Shown here piece after piece: positions 47,587 to 60,834 of a stretch of DNA of 64,000 bases. Source of the DNA: Piper betle (taxonomy: Eukaryota; Streptophyta; Magnoliopsida; Piperales; Piperaceae); NCBI GenBank assembly GCA_033002965.1, contig JAURVB010012350.1, positions 1-64,000 of the forward strand, written 5' to 3'. A model generated the notes under the pieces. It worked only from the letters and a program-made list of their open reading frames with translations, did not search any database and was not told where the DNA came from. Position numbers and translations under genes: made by a program. Within the stretch, counting starts at the first letter, position 1, and every line of letters starts with the position of its first letter.

Positions 47587-50514
47587 TGTAACACCCCAAA
47601 TCCGGTTCACGCTCGTGAACCAAACCGGCATGTTACAGGCCCCGGTTAGGTCGGCTAACCCGAACCTAACTCATGTGGATCCAATCTCGGCGTCTTAAGA
47701 TGAAGATACGATCCATCATGAATGAATAAATACGCAAAATCCTAACATGGTACTACATGAATGACAAGCAATTCAAAATACACACCAATACAGTTACGAT
47801 CAAAATTCTGAAATAAAACAGACAAGGTCTCCCCTAAAAGTACGATTAGGGTCCACCCTGTGAAAATAATATATACAAGTATATAAGCATATATCAACAA
47901 TTTCATTACACACAATCTGATATACTATAAGCTCATTCTGGAACTTGGGTCCTAACCCATCATACTTTTGCTGCGCTACTGTGATCATCTCATTTCGTAT
48001 CATTATCATGCCTCAAACATTTAATCATAGCATGTTTATTAAACAACATCATAAACAAAACATGAAACATTCAATCACCCAATATGTGTGTGCAGAAGAC
48101 CTTATTGCTCCTCCGTCCTGGCCGGCCCATCCATCTCGTGCTTATCACCTACATATATATAGGAAAAACGTCAGTAACAAGCGTCACTGGTCCGAAAAGA
48201 AAATAACTATAACAAACTGGCTATGAGAGCAAACTCTCATATGAACGAAATCATCGTATACTTCCACGTGAACACTCTGAAGGGCACTACTGAGGAGCCA
48301 CTGGGCTGCAGACCCGGTAGCATCCCGAACTTACTGCTGCTGGTACTGTGCTACTCTCAGCACTTCTTTTTCAGTACTTCTCGTGAAACTTTATCCTAAG
48401 CCCTCTCCTTACCTCCATATTTCTCCTGGCCTTGAGCACGAAGGCCGAGTACTCTCAGGCAGTCGCCTTTAGTACCCTTTGAACCACAAGTCCGGACATG
48501 CGCTGTACTAAACAGTACCCGTAAACCTCCACGTTCTCCGGGTGTGAGGAACTCAAACGCGGAGTTGTCAGGATCCCTCGGGAATGGAACAGTCCGCTGG
48601 CACTAATCCAGAGCCCGCTTTGACTGTCACGGCATCCTCTGCATGGTACGTGTAGTCGATTTCTCCGTCTCTCGTCTCACTAAAAACGCGAAAACTACAT
48701 ATATATATAGGGCTGGGTAGGGATTTATATAATAGGCCCGAAGGCAACTTGTGGTGGATCTTGTTTTCGAAATCAACCTCGAGGGATCTCATCCTCGAGG
48801 GGTTATTAATCCGGAAAATGTTCGATTAAAATGGCCCGAGTTAAGTGGGATCCGATAAAACGCCACTTAACCCGTCCTGCAAGCAATAAATTAAACATAC
48901 AATAGAAAGGGTAAATCAGAGACGAGTCCTAAACGGACCTGGTAGAAGCTCCAAGCGTGTCATTGCGCCTAGGCGGCGAGCTCCTATTACGTACCTACAC
49001 ATCAAAACTAAATACTAACGCCCGCTAACTAAATGATGCATCAAACTCAATGAACATCAATCACAATTCAATCATCAACACCCAGCAACAGTTAAATAAT
49101 CATAAATTTAAATAATTCTAACTCATCCTAGTCATACCAATTTTATTGTGTTTTTCAAAGTTACGTCCTGATCACTTATCATGCTGAGACTCCTACCTCA
49201 TTAGATCGCTGAACCTTCATTCACACTTAATTGCATCATGCAATCATCACTACACTCATACTCATACGTTTATCATGACAATTATTCAATTCTAGCATGT
49301 TATACTAACAATCATAATCAATTTTAAAGAAATCAATCGGAGGTAATTATACCTCACGTCGTCGGCAATCGGCGACGGCTAGGGTTCTGTCGCGCGTCTC
49401 AGAGCTCGAATTCGGCGCTCCTCGGCGTCCGAAGCTCGATCGGGCTCCACTGGGTGAGCCCCGCGGAAGATCCGGTGAATTCCGGCGAATCCCAGAAATT
49501 CCAATTTTTCCGGCGGTTTTCCGGCGACTTCTGGTGGTTTTCCGGCGACAATCGCCGGCGGCGTCTACTGGTCGGAAAGGGGTCGTGTTGGGTACCCTCG
49601 GAACCGGCTCGGCGACCCCGACTCATCTATGACCTCAGCGTGGCCAATGGAGGCGGCGGCTCGCTGGAAAATGGCAAAACAGAGCTGGCGGCGATGGGAC
49701 GCTAGATCCGGCCAACCACGGTGGCTATGGCCTCCGTTCCAGTCGGGGAAGGTCGCTGGAAGGCTGAGGGTGCTGAGGCGACCGACCGATTGCGGCGGCG
49801 CTGGTCGCCGGCGGGGGGATCGACGACGGAAGTGCAACGCGGGCGCGGCGTCGCGGCGTGGCTTCCTCGCGTCGCGGCGGTCCGATGAGGGCCGGACCTA
49901 GTCCGGGCGGCAGGGCGACGTCGTCGCCGAGCTGGGCGGCGTCGGTCGACGGCCCGGCGGCGCCGACAGCGGCGGCGGTGGCGTGCGAACAGGGGCGGCG
50001 CGGGCGAGGGTTTGGGGAAGAAGAAAGGAAAAAGTCGAGGGTGTGTGTGGTGGCAAACTCGTAAATATTACTTGACTCGTCTCCGACTCGAGTCAAGTAT
50101 AATAACTAAGTCGTATTAAATCCTAAAAAAAATTCATAAAAATTGGGAAAAATCCCGTAAAATCAAACAAATACCAAACGTCGTAATGATATGCTCTAGA
50201 ACTATCAACCCACCCGAAATGCCCGTAACGCATCCTAACGCAATAAACGGCCTAAAACTAATTCTACGATCCATTATATATAAAAATAATAAAAAAAATG
50301 ACTGGCATACTCTCATATATCTGATAACTCATTCTGTTCTGCTGTGTTCATGACGTTATCATCATATACTTGGGTACGCATGACCCTCATAGCTCATACA
50401 CGCGACTGGCATCGGCTCGGTACACGTGTCCTGAAACTGACTCAACTCAAAAAAATAACGGTCGACCCGACCGGTTCTAAATATAAAACCCTAACTCGAA
50501 TCGTGGGTTTTACA
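47587..50514 (-). mobile_element. Family B solo LTR B2, reverse
   Basis: 2928 bp from TGTAACACCCCAAATCCGG to ATCGTGGGTTTTACA with a perfect TSD GTTGC (47582-47586, 50515-50519). Order in reverse: tail with CACTCTGAAGGGC; CTTGAGCACGAAGGCCGAGT; a TATATATATAG promoter-like site near 48700; CCTCGAGGGATCTCATCC; GGCGGCGAGCTCCTA; G/C-rich middle segment (49340-50060); ACTCGTCTCCGACTCGAGTC; U3. Alanine/arginine-rich frames in the middle segment are treated as by-products. Solo, since no internal sequence adjoins. Confidence 0.93.
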
Positions 50515-50519
50515 GTTGC

Positions 50520-52275
50520 CCCCATCGGACGCTATGTGCCTGACCATTTTTTTTTATGATTCAATTTTTTTATGCTAGCACCCTCGCACCCTCAACTGCC
50601 CTCTCCTTCTCCCAACCTTTTTCTCTACTCTTTGATCTATCTCTATCCTTCCTTGGCGTTCTAAGATGTTCTTCTTTCAAGGGTTGAAGAACTTGGAGTG
50701 GGAAAACTCCAAGTGACCTCCCCTTAAACCGTTAAAGGTATATTCTTTTCCTAGTTTTGGTTCATGATTCTTGTTTGGGTTTCTCTTTTAAATATGGATT
50801 CTGTTGTTTGCATTTTTAATGCATTTTTACCTTATAGATATCCCTCTTAAAGAATTGTAAGAGGTGGTTTCATGTTGTTTGCATGCATAGATAAATAGTT
50901 ATGATTTTTGTATCATTTGTGTGTCCAAATCTACACTAGTTGATCATAAAATTCATTACTCATGTTTTAGATGTCAGATTTGTATGATCTTGGTCCTTTT
51001 GTTTTCACACGACATAGATCTACAAGTTATATGTTAAGTTTGTCGACTGATTTGGCATGGATGATCAAAAAAGACGACAAAAGGTGGCAGTTTCCAAGGT
51101 TTTAGTGATTAATCGCCCATTTCTCCAATTTTTACACATTGATATGATTTTAATTTCATGATATATCTTATGATCATTTGTTAAGAATTTTGTGATCTTA
51201 TTATCATAAATTTAGCGTACTGAAATTACCTCAACTAAGGCCTAAACAAAATTAATGAACATTGTGTGCATCTGCTGTGTTGTGTGTTGACTGTCTGTGT
51301 TGTGTATTTAGTTAAATATTTGGCTAATAATTAGATGACATAAAAATCTATAAAAATTACCAAATAAACCAAAAATTATTTTATGTAACCTTAAAAATTT
51401 TGGAATTAAACAAATTCATTCTAATGGTTAATTGGAACGGATTTTTGGAGTACACGGAAATTAAGTTTATAATCATGTTTCTATGATTTCAATTGAAAAA
51501 TATGTGGAAAATAAATTCATCTGTGGAAAAATTATATAATAAATTAAAGAGTTTGCTAAGTATCATAATATTGTCTATATAAATTTTTGGAGCATTTGGG
51601 TATGTAAGTAATTCGGTAGAATTTTCTAATTCTACCTTGGTTGGGTAAATTATAGAAATCACTAAATCAGAAATCAAGATTAGAAAGATTACCTAGGCCC
51701 AACTTCAAGGGAATTGGACTTGAAATATTAATGGGCTAAACTTTCAAGTGTCCTATAATTATTCAAATTGACCCAAGTTCATTTGGACTTTTGAGGCCCA
51801 TGGGCCGAAATTTTGAAGTTTGCTGTGCAATGATGGCACACTGTTTACAGCACATTAATCCGACCTTAATCAACCTCAATTAACATGATAATCCACATAT
51901 TGTCACTTGTTAATATCTATGACAGACCCCTAGGGTATTTAGACCTAGGGGTTCAAATTTCAGCATAATCATATATCATTTGGTCTGTTCAAAAATCATC
52001 CAGTTAAGTCCGACAATAAAACCCTAAGTACGAAATCATGTACTAAGTAAAATTGTAACCCCAAACCTTATATTAAACTACCTAATAAAGTTTAACCCAT
52101 CACTAAGTAAAATAAGTATGTTAATTAAGTTTTACATATTGTACATGTGTGGAGGCTTTGCCTCATCTTGTGTGCCAGTGTGATTTGATTATAATTCGGA
52201 TTCTATCTCCTATTAGGTTACATGGGTTGAGCTCATCGATTTATGACGCAGGGCTCCACTAATCTAGGTCCATAG
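50520..52275. other. Unassigned A/T-rich sequence
   Basis: Flank between LTRs B2 and A2. 50580-50740 is C/T-rich and looks like a transcript leader (CTTCTTTCAAGGGTTGAAGA), followed by a T-rich, intron-like region. No coding exon is recognised. It may be the body of an LTR beginning near 47445, but this is not shown. Confidence 0.35.
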
Positions 52276-54796
52276 TGTAAAACCCGTGACTCGAGTCAGA
52301 GTTTTACGGGAGTGAACCAGTCGTTCAACTGTCGGTTCGAGTCGAGTCAGCTTCATGGACCGCGAGCTGAGTTGAGGCCAGCTGTGAGTTATGTGCGATG
52401 AGGGTCATGTATGCTCAAATGTACGATGATAACGCCTAAAAGATGATGAAAAATGGGTTATCAAGTATGTGGAGGTATGCAGTATTGATTGTTATTTTTA
52501 TTTGATCGTAGAATATTTTTAGGGCCGAATGACGAATTAGGACGCGATATAGGTGAGTTTGGGTGGGTTATTAGTTATAGAACATATCATTTGGATGTTG
52601 CTGTGTTTGTTTGATTTTACGGGAATTTTCCCAATTTTTTTGGATTTTTTTAGGATTTATTAGGAGATAGTTATTATTATTGACTCGAGTCGGAGTCGAG
52701 TCAAGTTTAATTTACAAAAATGCCATCGCACGCTACTTCTTCTTCCTCCCGACCCTTCTTCACCCAAACCCTCGCCGCCCACTTCGTTCGTCGCCGCCAC
52801 CGCCGTCGACTGTCGCCCCGCCGCCAGAACCAACCGTCCGTCGTCCCCTCACCGTCGCTGTGCCGCCCCGACCGACCCCGGCCACCGATCGCCTGCCGGC
52901 ACGCCGCCGCGATGCCGCGAAGCCGCCTCGGCCGTCGCCATTCCAAGCCCGATTTCGCCGCCGTCCGGGCCGCGCCGCCGCCGCTGTGACCCCGACGACC
53001 ACCTCCTCGCCGTCGCCGACATTTCCCCCACCATCCCGAGCGCCGTCGAGGCCGGCCGCAGCCCCGATCGGAGCACACCGCCGCCGCCGCCCGTTTCAAC
53101 GCCGCCGTCGCGCCATCGCCGCCTCGGCTACCTTGTTTGACACCGCCATCGGACCAAGCTCGTCGAGCTGGTGCCGATAGACCCCCTGATTGCCCTGTCC
53201 CGAATCATCGCCGGAAAACCGTCGGAATCCGCCGGAAAACCGCCGACACTCGCCGGAAAACCGCCGGAACCGCCGGAAAATTGGATTCGTGGGAAATTCG
53301 CCGGATCATCCGCCGAACGCACCTGGTCCAATCTGATCGGACTTCGGACGCCGCTAGGTGCCGAATTCGAGTTTCGAGCCACGAAACGGAAACCCTAGCC
53401 GTCGCCGATTTTCGACGACGCGAGGTATAATTTATTTTAATTTAATTATTTGAAAGTATTGATTATTAGAATTGCATGTTAGGATTGGTGAATTGTGTGT
53501 TATAATAATATATATAAATGTAGATTTGATTAAGGATAAAATATGAAATTTGTTTGATTGAGTGGTGTTAAAAATGGAGAGCTAAGAAACTAATTAGGGT
53601 AACTAGGTAATGATCATGATCTAATGCAAACTAGCCTAAGTAGACTTGCTAGAATTGATATAGGTTGATGTGTGTTGATTAATGCGTGATTGTGTTGATT
53701 GTGTGTGCATGCTATAGGATGTGTGATTCATCATGTGGGCGTTAGTTTTTAGCTTGATTATGTAGGTACGGTGTAGGAGCTCGCCGCCTAGGCGCGTGGA
53801 CCCGTTTGGAGCTTCTACCAGGTCCGTTTAGGACTCGTTCTCTGTTTTTACGCTACTCCATTGTGTATTTGATTTATCATGTGCAGGACGAGTTAAGTGG
53901 CGTTTTATCGGATCCCACTTAACTCGGGCCATTTAGCCAACAGTTCTTTTTTCGGATTAATAACCCTCGAGGATGAGATCCCTCGAGTTTGTTTTAGAAC
54001 TTCAGATCCAGCTCAAGTTGCCTTCGGGCCTATTGTATAAATCCCAACCCAAGCACATATATATATATATAGTTTTCGTGTTTTCGGTGAGAGATGGAAT
54101 GAGGGTTACTTGCGGCCACGTCTTCAGATAGGGCGTGTGCCCGGAAGAGCGGGCTCTGGAGCTGGGGAGAACCCACTTCGTTCCCGAAGGATCCGGACAA
54201 CTCCACCTTTGAGTTCCTCAAACCCGGAGAAGTGTGGAGGTTTACGGGTACTGCAATGCAGTGCATGTCTAGACTTGTGGTTCAAAGGGTACTGAAGGCG
54301 ACTGCCTGAGAGTGCTCGGACTTTGTGCTCAAGGCCAAGAGTAATATGGAAGGTGCAGAGGGCGGTAAGGAATGAAATTTGATGCGAGAAGCGATAGAGA
54401 AATGGCCAAGGTATGAGAATGAGAAAGATAGGGGGTTGCTGTCGACCCGAGGGCGACGGCCCGACGACGACGGCTCCCGTATGTGCCCTGATGAGAGTTC
54501 TTGAGGAAGTATATGGTTTTGATTCAACAGGAGAGTTTGCTCTCCTGTGCCAGATTGATATTAGTTATTTTCTGGGCCGGTAACACTCATTACTGACGGT
54601 TTTTCTATATATATGTAGGTGAGGAATGCGAGCGATGAAAGCTGTCGGGACTGCGGAGGAGCAGCACGGAACCGCGCACACATGTACCTGCCGCGTGTAA
54701 CGTATGTATAATGATGGTGTGTTATTGTTATGTAAACGATAATTTTGATGTGTTTGCTTGAATGAATTATTTATTATGAAACGAACTGATAAATAT
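52276..54796 (+). repeat. Family A LTR A2, forward, 3'-truncated
   Basis: It starts TGTAAAACCCGTGACTCGAG and follows A1 (reverse complement) through the G/C-rich middle segment (52720-53400), GACGACGCGAGGTATAATTT, GGAGCTTCTACCAGGTCCGT, a TATATATATATATAG promoter-like site near 54057, and ACATGTACCTGCCGCGTGTA. It ends abruptly at 54796, about 290 bp before the LTR terminus. The frame from 52680 (MTRVGVESSLIYK) and others in the middle segment are alanine/proline/arginine-rich and not considered genes. Confidence 0.9.
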
Positions 54797-54886
54797 ACCT
54801 AGGGTATTTTAGTAATTTCATTAAAAAACCGATTCCGATTTAAATCGGCCGATTCCGCACGGAATCGGCCGATTTATGCAACACTA
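54797..54886 (-). mobile_element. Possible hAT-type element end
   Basis: Read on the minus strand it begins TAGTGTTGCATAAATCGGCC, fitting the loose hAT terminal pattern YARNGNNG, followed by alternating CGGCCGATTCCG motifs that form imperfect palindromes. It abuts the point where A2 is truncated. The other end and an 8-bp duplication were not found. Confidence 0.4.
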
Positions 54887-55081
54887 GCGTTGATGCGCAC
54901 CCAACCGTCCACCTTTCGGTCCCCTCGGTTGAAATCTAAACGCCAGCTATGCTGGCCCTATCCTAGAAAGCAGATAAAACAAACAAAAAGTAATATTAAA
55001 AAGATCGCATTTTTTCATACCTTAGGCCATATTAGATGTCGGCCTGCCCTCCCCGGTAGCCAATGCTTTTGTTGGTGGTGA

Positions 55082-55180
55082 CCCGTCTCACAGGAGCTCA
55101 TCCTCGAAGGCATTCCTCCGGTGACTGCATTTTATTCTCGGCTTCATATGGCATATGATCTCCTTGTTGCTCAGCTGTAA
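55082..55180 (+). pseudogene. Exon-like fragment, unrecognised gene (part 1)
   Basis: An open stretch encoding VSQELILEGIPPVTAFYSRL and about ten more residues, ending at a TAA that overlaps a possible GTAAGC splice donor. It has the composition of real coding sequence, unlike the surrounding repeats. No start codon is visible upstream in frame. The family is not recognised. Confidence 0.35.
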
Positions 55181-55242
55181 GCTTACATGTTCTCCACTTC
55201 CGCCAACGAAGCTCACCCCTCGTCTGAGCTTGTCACCGATGG

Positions 55243-55420
55243 TATAATTTGAGCGAGTTACTCTACCGCGATGGCTTCCCCATTTCCCGCCACGGTGATC
55301 ATGGGCCTCGGGCTATCAATCTGTGTATGTTGGCCCACTTAATCAATTGGCTAGAATCTTACCAGAGTACGACTCTCAGGGCGAGTAAGTCTGGGACTAT
55401 AACTTGCACTCGAATTTAAC
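55243..55420 (+). pseudogene. Exon-like fragment, unrecognised gene (part 2)
   Basis: An open frame reads NLSELLYRDGFPISRHGDHG, then RAINLCMLAHLINWLESY, and ends in TAA near 55420. In another frame just upstream, ANEAHPSSELVTDG may belong to the same product, implying a frameshift or splice near 55240. It may be the remains of a gene split from part 1 by about 60 bases. No function is assigned. Confidence 0.35.
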
Positions 55421-58061
55421 TCGAGATTGAATAAATTTTAAATATATATAAATATTTTTATATTGTCCGAACTCGAAATTAACTCAATTATTAGTAATGG
55501 AAGACATATGTAGAGTTAAAAACTAGCTCGTTAAGGATCTCGAAACCAACTCGATTATTAATAATGAAAGGCATATCCAATAAAAAAATAATATTAAATA
55601 ATGCGGTGATTGTAGATTGAATATGCATCCTTCAGATCTTTAGTCTAACGCTCTCCCAGTTCTCCCAACTAAGTTATCCAACTACTTTGTTATTTTATTA
55701 CATATAAATGAATATAATTAGTTACAATTAAACTTTTATATAGACTATCTTAGCTTAAGGCTGAAAATTTTTTTTGTTTCAAACTTTAATCTATATCGTT
55801 CGATTATAAGGACGACCCATATTTAATTAAAAAAACAAAAAAAATAAAAAATAAAACACCCTCACCACCACCATCATTTAGTACGTAGTCAATAATAATA
55901 TTTATTTACAATTTTAAATATATTTTAGGTTGACAAGTGATATTATATATATTATTATATTATATTATCAAGTCGAGTCGAGTCAAACACTGTTTTACTC
56001 AAACTCAACTCATAGGAGCTCAAATATTTAAATGTCGAGTTTCAAGTTGAACTTGGCCGAATCGAACATTAAATGCTCCCGGCTGGCTCGCTCAATTAAG
56101 GGTTCTAATGACTCCGTGCTCCACTGTCAAAATTATTTCACAGATTAAGATAGTATTGAAAATAAAGAACCACGTATTGCTAAGATCACCACAATTTTTT
56201 TAAAAAAAATTGGGCAGAATTTTTCTAGGTTCTCCAAAAAATGCAAAATTCAAAGTAAAATGGTCACATTTGAGTTTCTTTCGGCACTTTATTAGAAGAT
56301 ACAACCACACAAGGAGGCAATAAATTCCTTTTCAACTCATTCGGTACATTCGACAGTTGTTTAATTTGCAATAAAAATCTCTTCTTTCAATGAAAAATCA
56401 AAATCATAATAATTTTAGATGGAAGAAGAGAAAATTTTCAAATTTTTCTAAAGAACCGTTAAATAAAACACTGCATCAAAGAGAGAGGGTTGGAGGGGGG
56501 CGTGATACTTCATGCAAAAACTTAAAACACCCTGAATATAAGTTACGTCCGACCGACTGCATAGTTTTGTTCTTCACGTGACCTAAATGCTAAATCCAGT
56601 AATCAATCCAATATGCTAAGATGGCCACTTTCTGTCTGTAAACACGTATACCAACTGAAACTGTTGGCCGACTGTATCCGTGACGGTTGTCAAGTCCGCT
56701 CATTAAATTTGTGCGTTTAGTTCTTTTCTAGCCTTTTTGTCAGACTAGATGGAAAAGGAAGAGGAGGAGAAGAGTGGAAAGAATTGTAAAGTTTTCATTC
56801 ATAACCTCAAAGTATATTTTCTTCTTTTTATCTTCTACTACATAATAGTGAAGTTTCAAATACAAAATTGATCAAATTCAAATGATCTCTCTTTTTCATT
56901 TTTCTAGCCTTAACATATATGTTCTTTTGTGATGAAATTTCAAAAATATACTCAAAACACTTACGTGTATTGACTGCCTATATAAGTTCTTCTATCATTC
57001 CTTCCTCCTCGACATCTTTCTTGCCGTCAAGGAAGGAACATTGTAAAATGTACATAATAGAGAATCAAATGTCCCCAGGTTGCCGATGAAGATGGCAGAC
57101 TAATGCATTGAACTAATGCTTTCAATGGACTCTTTGAATGCCGTATGCCCAAAGTAGCTTCCAGATTGCTGAAATTGAAGGTAATGTCGAGCTAGGGACA
57201 CAATGAAGACCAATTTTTCCTTCAACAATGATGGATGAAGCACGTCTTGTATCTTTTAATCAAATGGTAATTGTAGCTAATGCAACATTACCTATACTCT
57301 GTAATAAAGCAGTGCGGTGAGAGATCCGTATGTTTAGACAATTTCGCTGTCATCTGCTTGTAGGGATGCAAGCGTGCAAGCGCAAAAACACAATCTCTTG
57401 TAGAGTAGACCTTCTCAGTGTGGAATTGATATGTAATAATCGTCTTTTCTACAATTATTTAATACTAGATCTTATGGAGAAACACATGGAGTATACTTAG
57501 TAATTCCAATCATGGTTATAATTTTTCTTCGTATGTTTCGTATATGGTGCAAGGATTATTTGTTATAGGTGGTTATTTTATTAAGTACAGTGTTGGTAGA
57601 TTGATGTGAGATGTTTATTAGAAACAAGTTTTAAAAACACGATCGCAAGACAATTTTAAGAAACAAATAATTGGTAGGGAAATTGTCCATCAGACAAATG
57701 AACACGATCGCACGTGAACTAGTGTCGCTTGTGGGTTTGAATAATATTGAGTGGGCTCGAGACAAAGTTAACCGCATAGGTTGACCTATGTGGACTCAAT
57801 GTGGACTGTTTAGCCTAAAAGTGAAGTGTGGATTACCAACCAACTTTGGTTGAAGGCTAAACGAAAATAGTCTAGCAATCCTATGTAGGTTTGACCTAGT
57901 AGGGGTAGCATGGGTACCGTAAAATATTTAGGAGGATGCTCAAGGAAGAAAGAAAAATGTGGGAGTATAATAGACATAAGGATGTCGCCCCCTTCTTTAT
58001 ACAAACCCTAGTGTCGTCTCTCTCTCTCTCTTCTTTTTGTTACCCACTTTTTTTTCTGTGT
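55421..58061. other. Unassigned A/T-rich sequence
   Basis: Low-copy-looking DNA without a recognised gene. There is a TA-rich stretch near 55935-55970, poly-A/T runs, and a CTCTCTCTCTCTC run at about 58016-58031 just before LTR B3. Confidence 0.35.
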
Positions 58062-60801
58062 TCGAACCCAACTTATGCGGATGTAATCTCGGCGTCTTAA
58101 GATGATGATATGACTCGCTATGCATGAATGAATGCATAAAACCCTAACATGATATATGGATGACATGCAAACTAATTTACACACCAATACAATTACGATA
58201 AAAATCAACAAAAATTCTGAAATAAAATAAACAGAGTCTCCCTTAAATATGCAATTAGGGGCCACCCTATCAAATCAACATAAGCAAATATATATATCTA
58301 TATGTCAAACAACTTCATTCACACAAAATCTAATCTACTGTATACTCATTCTGATGCTTGGGTCTCAACCCACTTGTGCAGTCTATTCACATTTCTCATC
58401 ATATCATCATGTCTTAGCATTTGATCACAACATATAATCATGTCTTAGCATTTAATCACACCATTCACAATATAATAACATCATAAACAAAATGTTAACC
58501 ACTCTATCGACTGACATATGTGCAAGAAACATCAATTCTCCTCCATCCAGGCTGGCACATCCAACTCCTGATTGTCACCTACATATAATATATAAACACA
58601 TTAGTAACAAGCATTACTAGTCCAAAATATAACTATAACAAAGTGGCTATGAGAGCAAACTCTCATATGAAAGAAAAACATTCATGTACTTCTCGTGAAC
58701 TTTCTGAAAGGCACCTACTGAGGAGCCATTGGGCTGTAGACCCAGTAGCATCCCGAACTGTCTGCTTTGTTGATGCCTCATTGGGCATTTTTCTCATTTC
58801 ATTTTTCTCAGGGCCATCGAGACTACATGTATATCCTAAGCGCTCTCCTTACCACCATAATTCTCTTGGCCTTGAGTACAAAGGCCGAGACTCTCAGGTA
58901 ATCGCCTTTAGTAACCTTTGAACCACAAGTCCAGACGTGAGCTATACTTAACAGTACCTGTAAACCTCCACGTTCTCCGGATCTAAGGAACTCAAACGCA
59001 GAGTTGTCAGGATCCCTCAAGAATGGAACAATCAGCTCACAAATCTAGAGCCCGCTTTTGACTGTCACAACATCTGCTCATGGTACGTGCAAGTCGGTTT
59101 CTTCATCTCTTGTCTCACTGAAAACTCAATAAAATTATATATATAGGCTTGAGAAGGGATTTATATAATAGGCCCAAAGGTAACTTGTGGTGGATCTTGT
59201 TTTTGAAATCATCCTCGAGGGTATATTAATCTGAAAACTGTTCGGCTAAATGGCCCGAGTTAAGTGAGATCCGATAAAATGCCATTTAACCTGTTCTACA
59301 AATAATAAAATAAACATATAATAGAAGAGAGTGTAAAATAGAGACGAGTCCTAAACAGACATGGTAGAAGCTCCAAGCGTGTCCTCGCAACTAGGCGGCT
59401 ACTCCTACTCCATACCTACACATCAAATCTAGAAGCTAACACCCGCTAACTGAATGATGCATCAACTCGTCACGAACATTACACACCACACAATCAAACA
59501 ACACCCATCAACAGTTAAATAATCATAAATGTGAAAGTAATTCTAACTCATCCTATTCATACCAATTTTATTGTGTTTTTCTAAGTTACATCGAACTCAA
59601 TTAGCATGTGCAGACTTAATTTACCTCATTAGATCACTTACCATTCTTTCCCAATTAATCAAATCATGTCACTTATCACTTCATTCATAGTTAGACATTA
59701 GTCATGACAATTAATCAATCCTAGCATGTTGTGCTACAATCACCAATTTTAAATAATTAACTCGAAGGTAATTATAGCTCTCGTCGTCGACAATCGGTGA
59801 CGGCTAGGGTTTTGTCGTGCATCTCAAAACTTGAATTTGGCGCTCGTTTGCATCCAAAGATCAATCAGGTTCGATTGGATGAGCTTCGCGAAAGATCCAG
59901 CAAATTCCAGTGAATCTGGTTTTCCGGCAAGTTCCAGTGGTTTTATGGCAAGTTTCAGTGGTTTTTCGACAAGAGTCACCGGTGGCATCTACTGCAGATA
60001 GCAGTGGCATCTACTGGCAGGATAGCAGTTAGCCAAAAATGGCTAAAACAGAGGCAGCGGTGGTGGGTGAAGAAATCCGGCCAATGTGGGTGGCACTGGG
60101 CTCCACTCCAGTTGGGGAGGGTCGTGGGTTGGTCAAAGGTGTCGAGGCAACCACTAGATTGAGCGGCGATAGTTGCCGCCGACATGATCGGCAATGGAAG
60201 TACAACGCAAGGGCGCAGCTTCCTAGCATTGTCGAGGCTGGACGATGGCCGGGGAAGCTCCTAATGGCACGGCAATGCCACGGCGGGGCTTGGTGGCAAC
60301 GGTCGACAACAGGAAAGCGTCGGCATGGGCGGCGGTGTCGAGCATAGAGGGTCGTGGCAATGTTGTAAATAAGACTTGATTTAACTCTGTCTCGAGTTAA
60401 GAATAATAACCAACTCGTAATAAATCCAAAAAAATAGAGGAAAAATCCCATAAATATATTACATGCCACAACATCACAATAACATGCTTCTATAACTATT
60501 AACCCACTAAACTGCCCATAATGCGTCCTGACGAGGTAAACGACCTAAAGCTAATTCTACGATCCACTATATATAAAAATAAAAAATAACTAGCATACTC
60601 TCATATATTCTGATAACTCATTATTTTTTGCTATGTTGATGACATTATCATCATATACTAGGGTACGCATGACACTCATAGCTCATGCAGATGACCGGTG
60701 TTGGCTCAGTACACTTGTTCTGAAACCAACTCGACTCAAAAATAAATGTCGAACCGACCGGTTCTTAATATAAAACACTGACTTGAATCATGGGTTTTAC
60801 A
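58062..60801 (-). repeat. Family B 3' LTR B3, reverse, end-truncated
   Basis: Matches B2 from GAACCCAACTTATGCGGATG to TCATGGGTTTTACA. About the last 75 bp of the LTR (left side here) is missing. The middle segment (59770-60360) is less G/C-rich than in B2. The adjoining polypurine tract shows it to be the 3' LTR of a reverse element rather than a solo LTR. Confidence 0.87.
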
Positions 60802-60834
60802 ATCTTCCCTCCTTATAAAAATTTTGTCCTCAAA
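60802..60834 (-). promoter_or_regulatory. Polypurine tract and 3' end motif of reverse B element
   Basis: On the minus strand: TTTTGAGGACAAAATTTTTA, then TAAGGAGGGAAGAT directly before the LTR start. It is nearly identical to 30056-30090 of E1 and similar to the TRIM 3' end. Confidence 0.88.
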
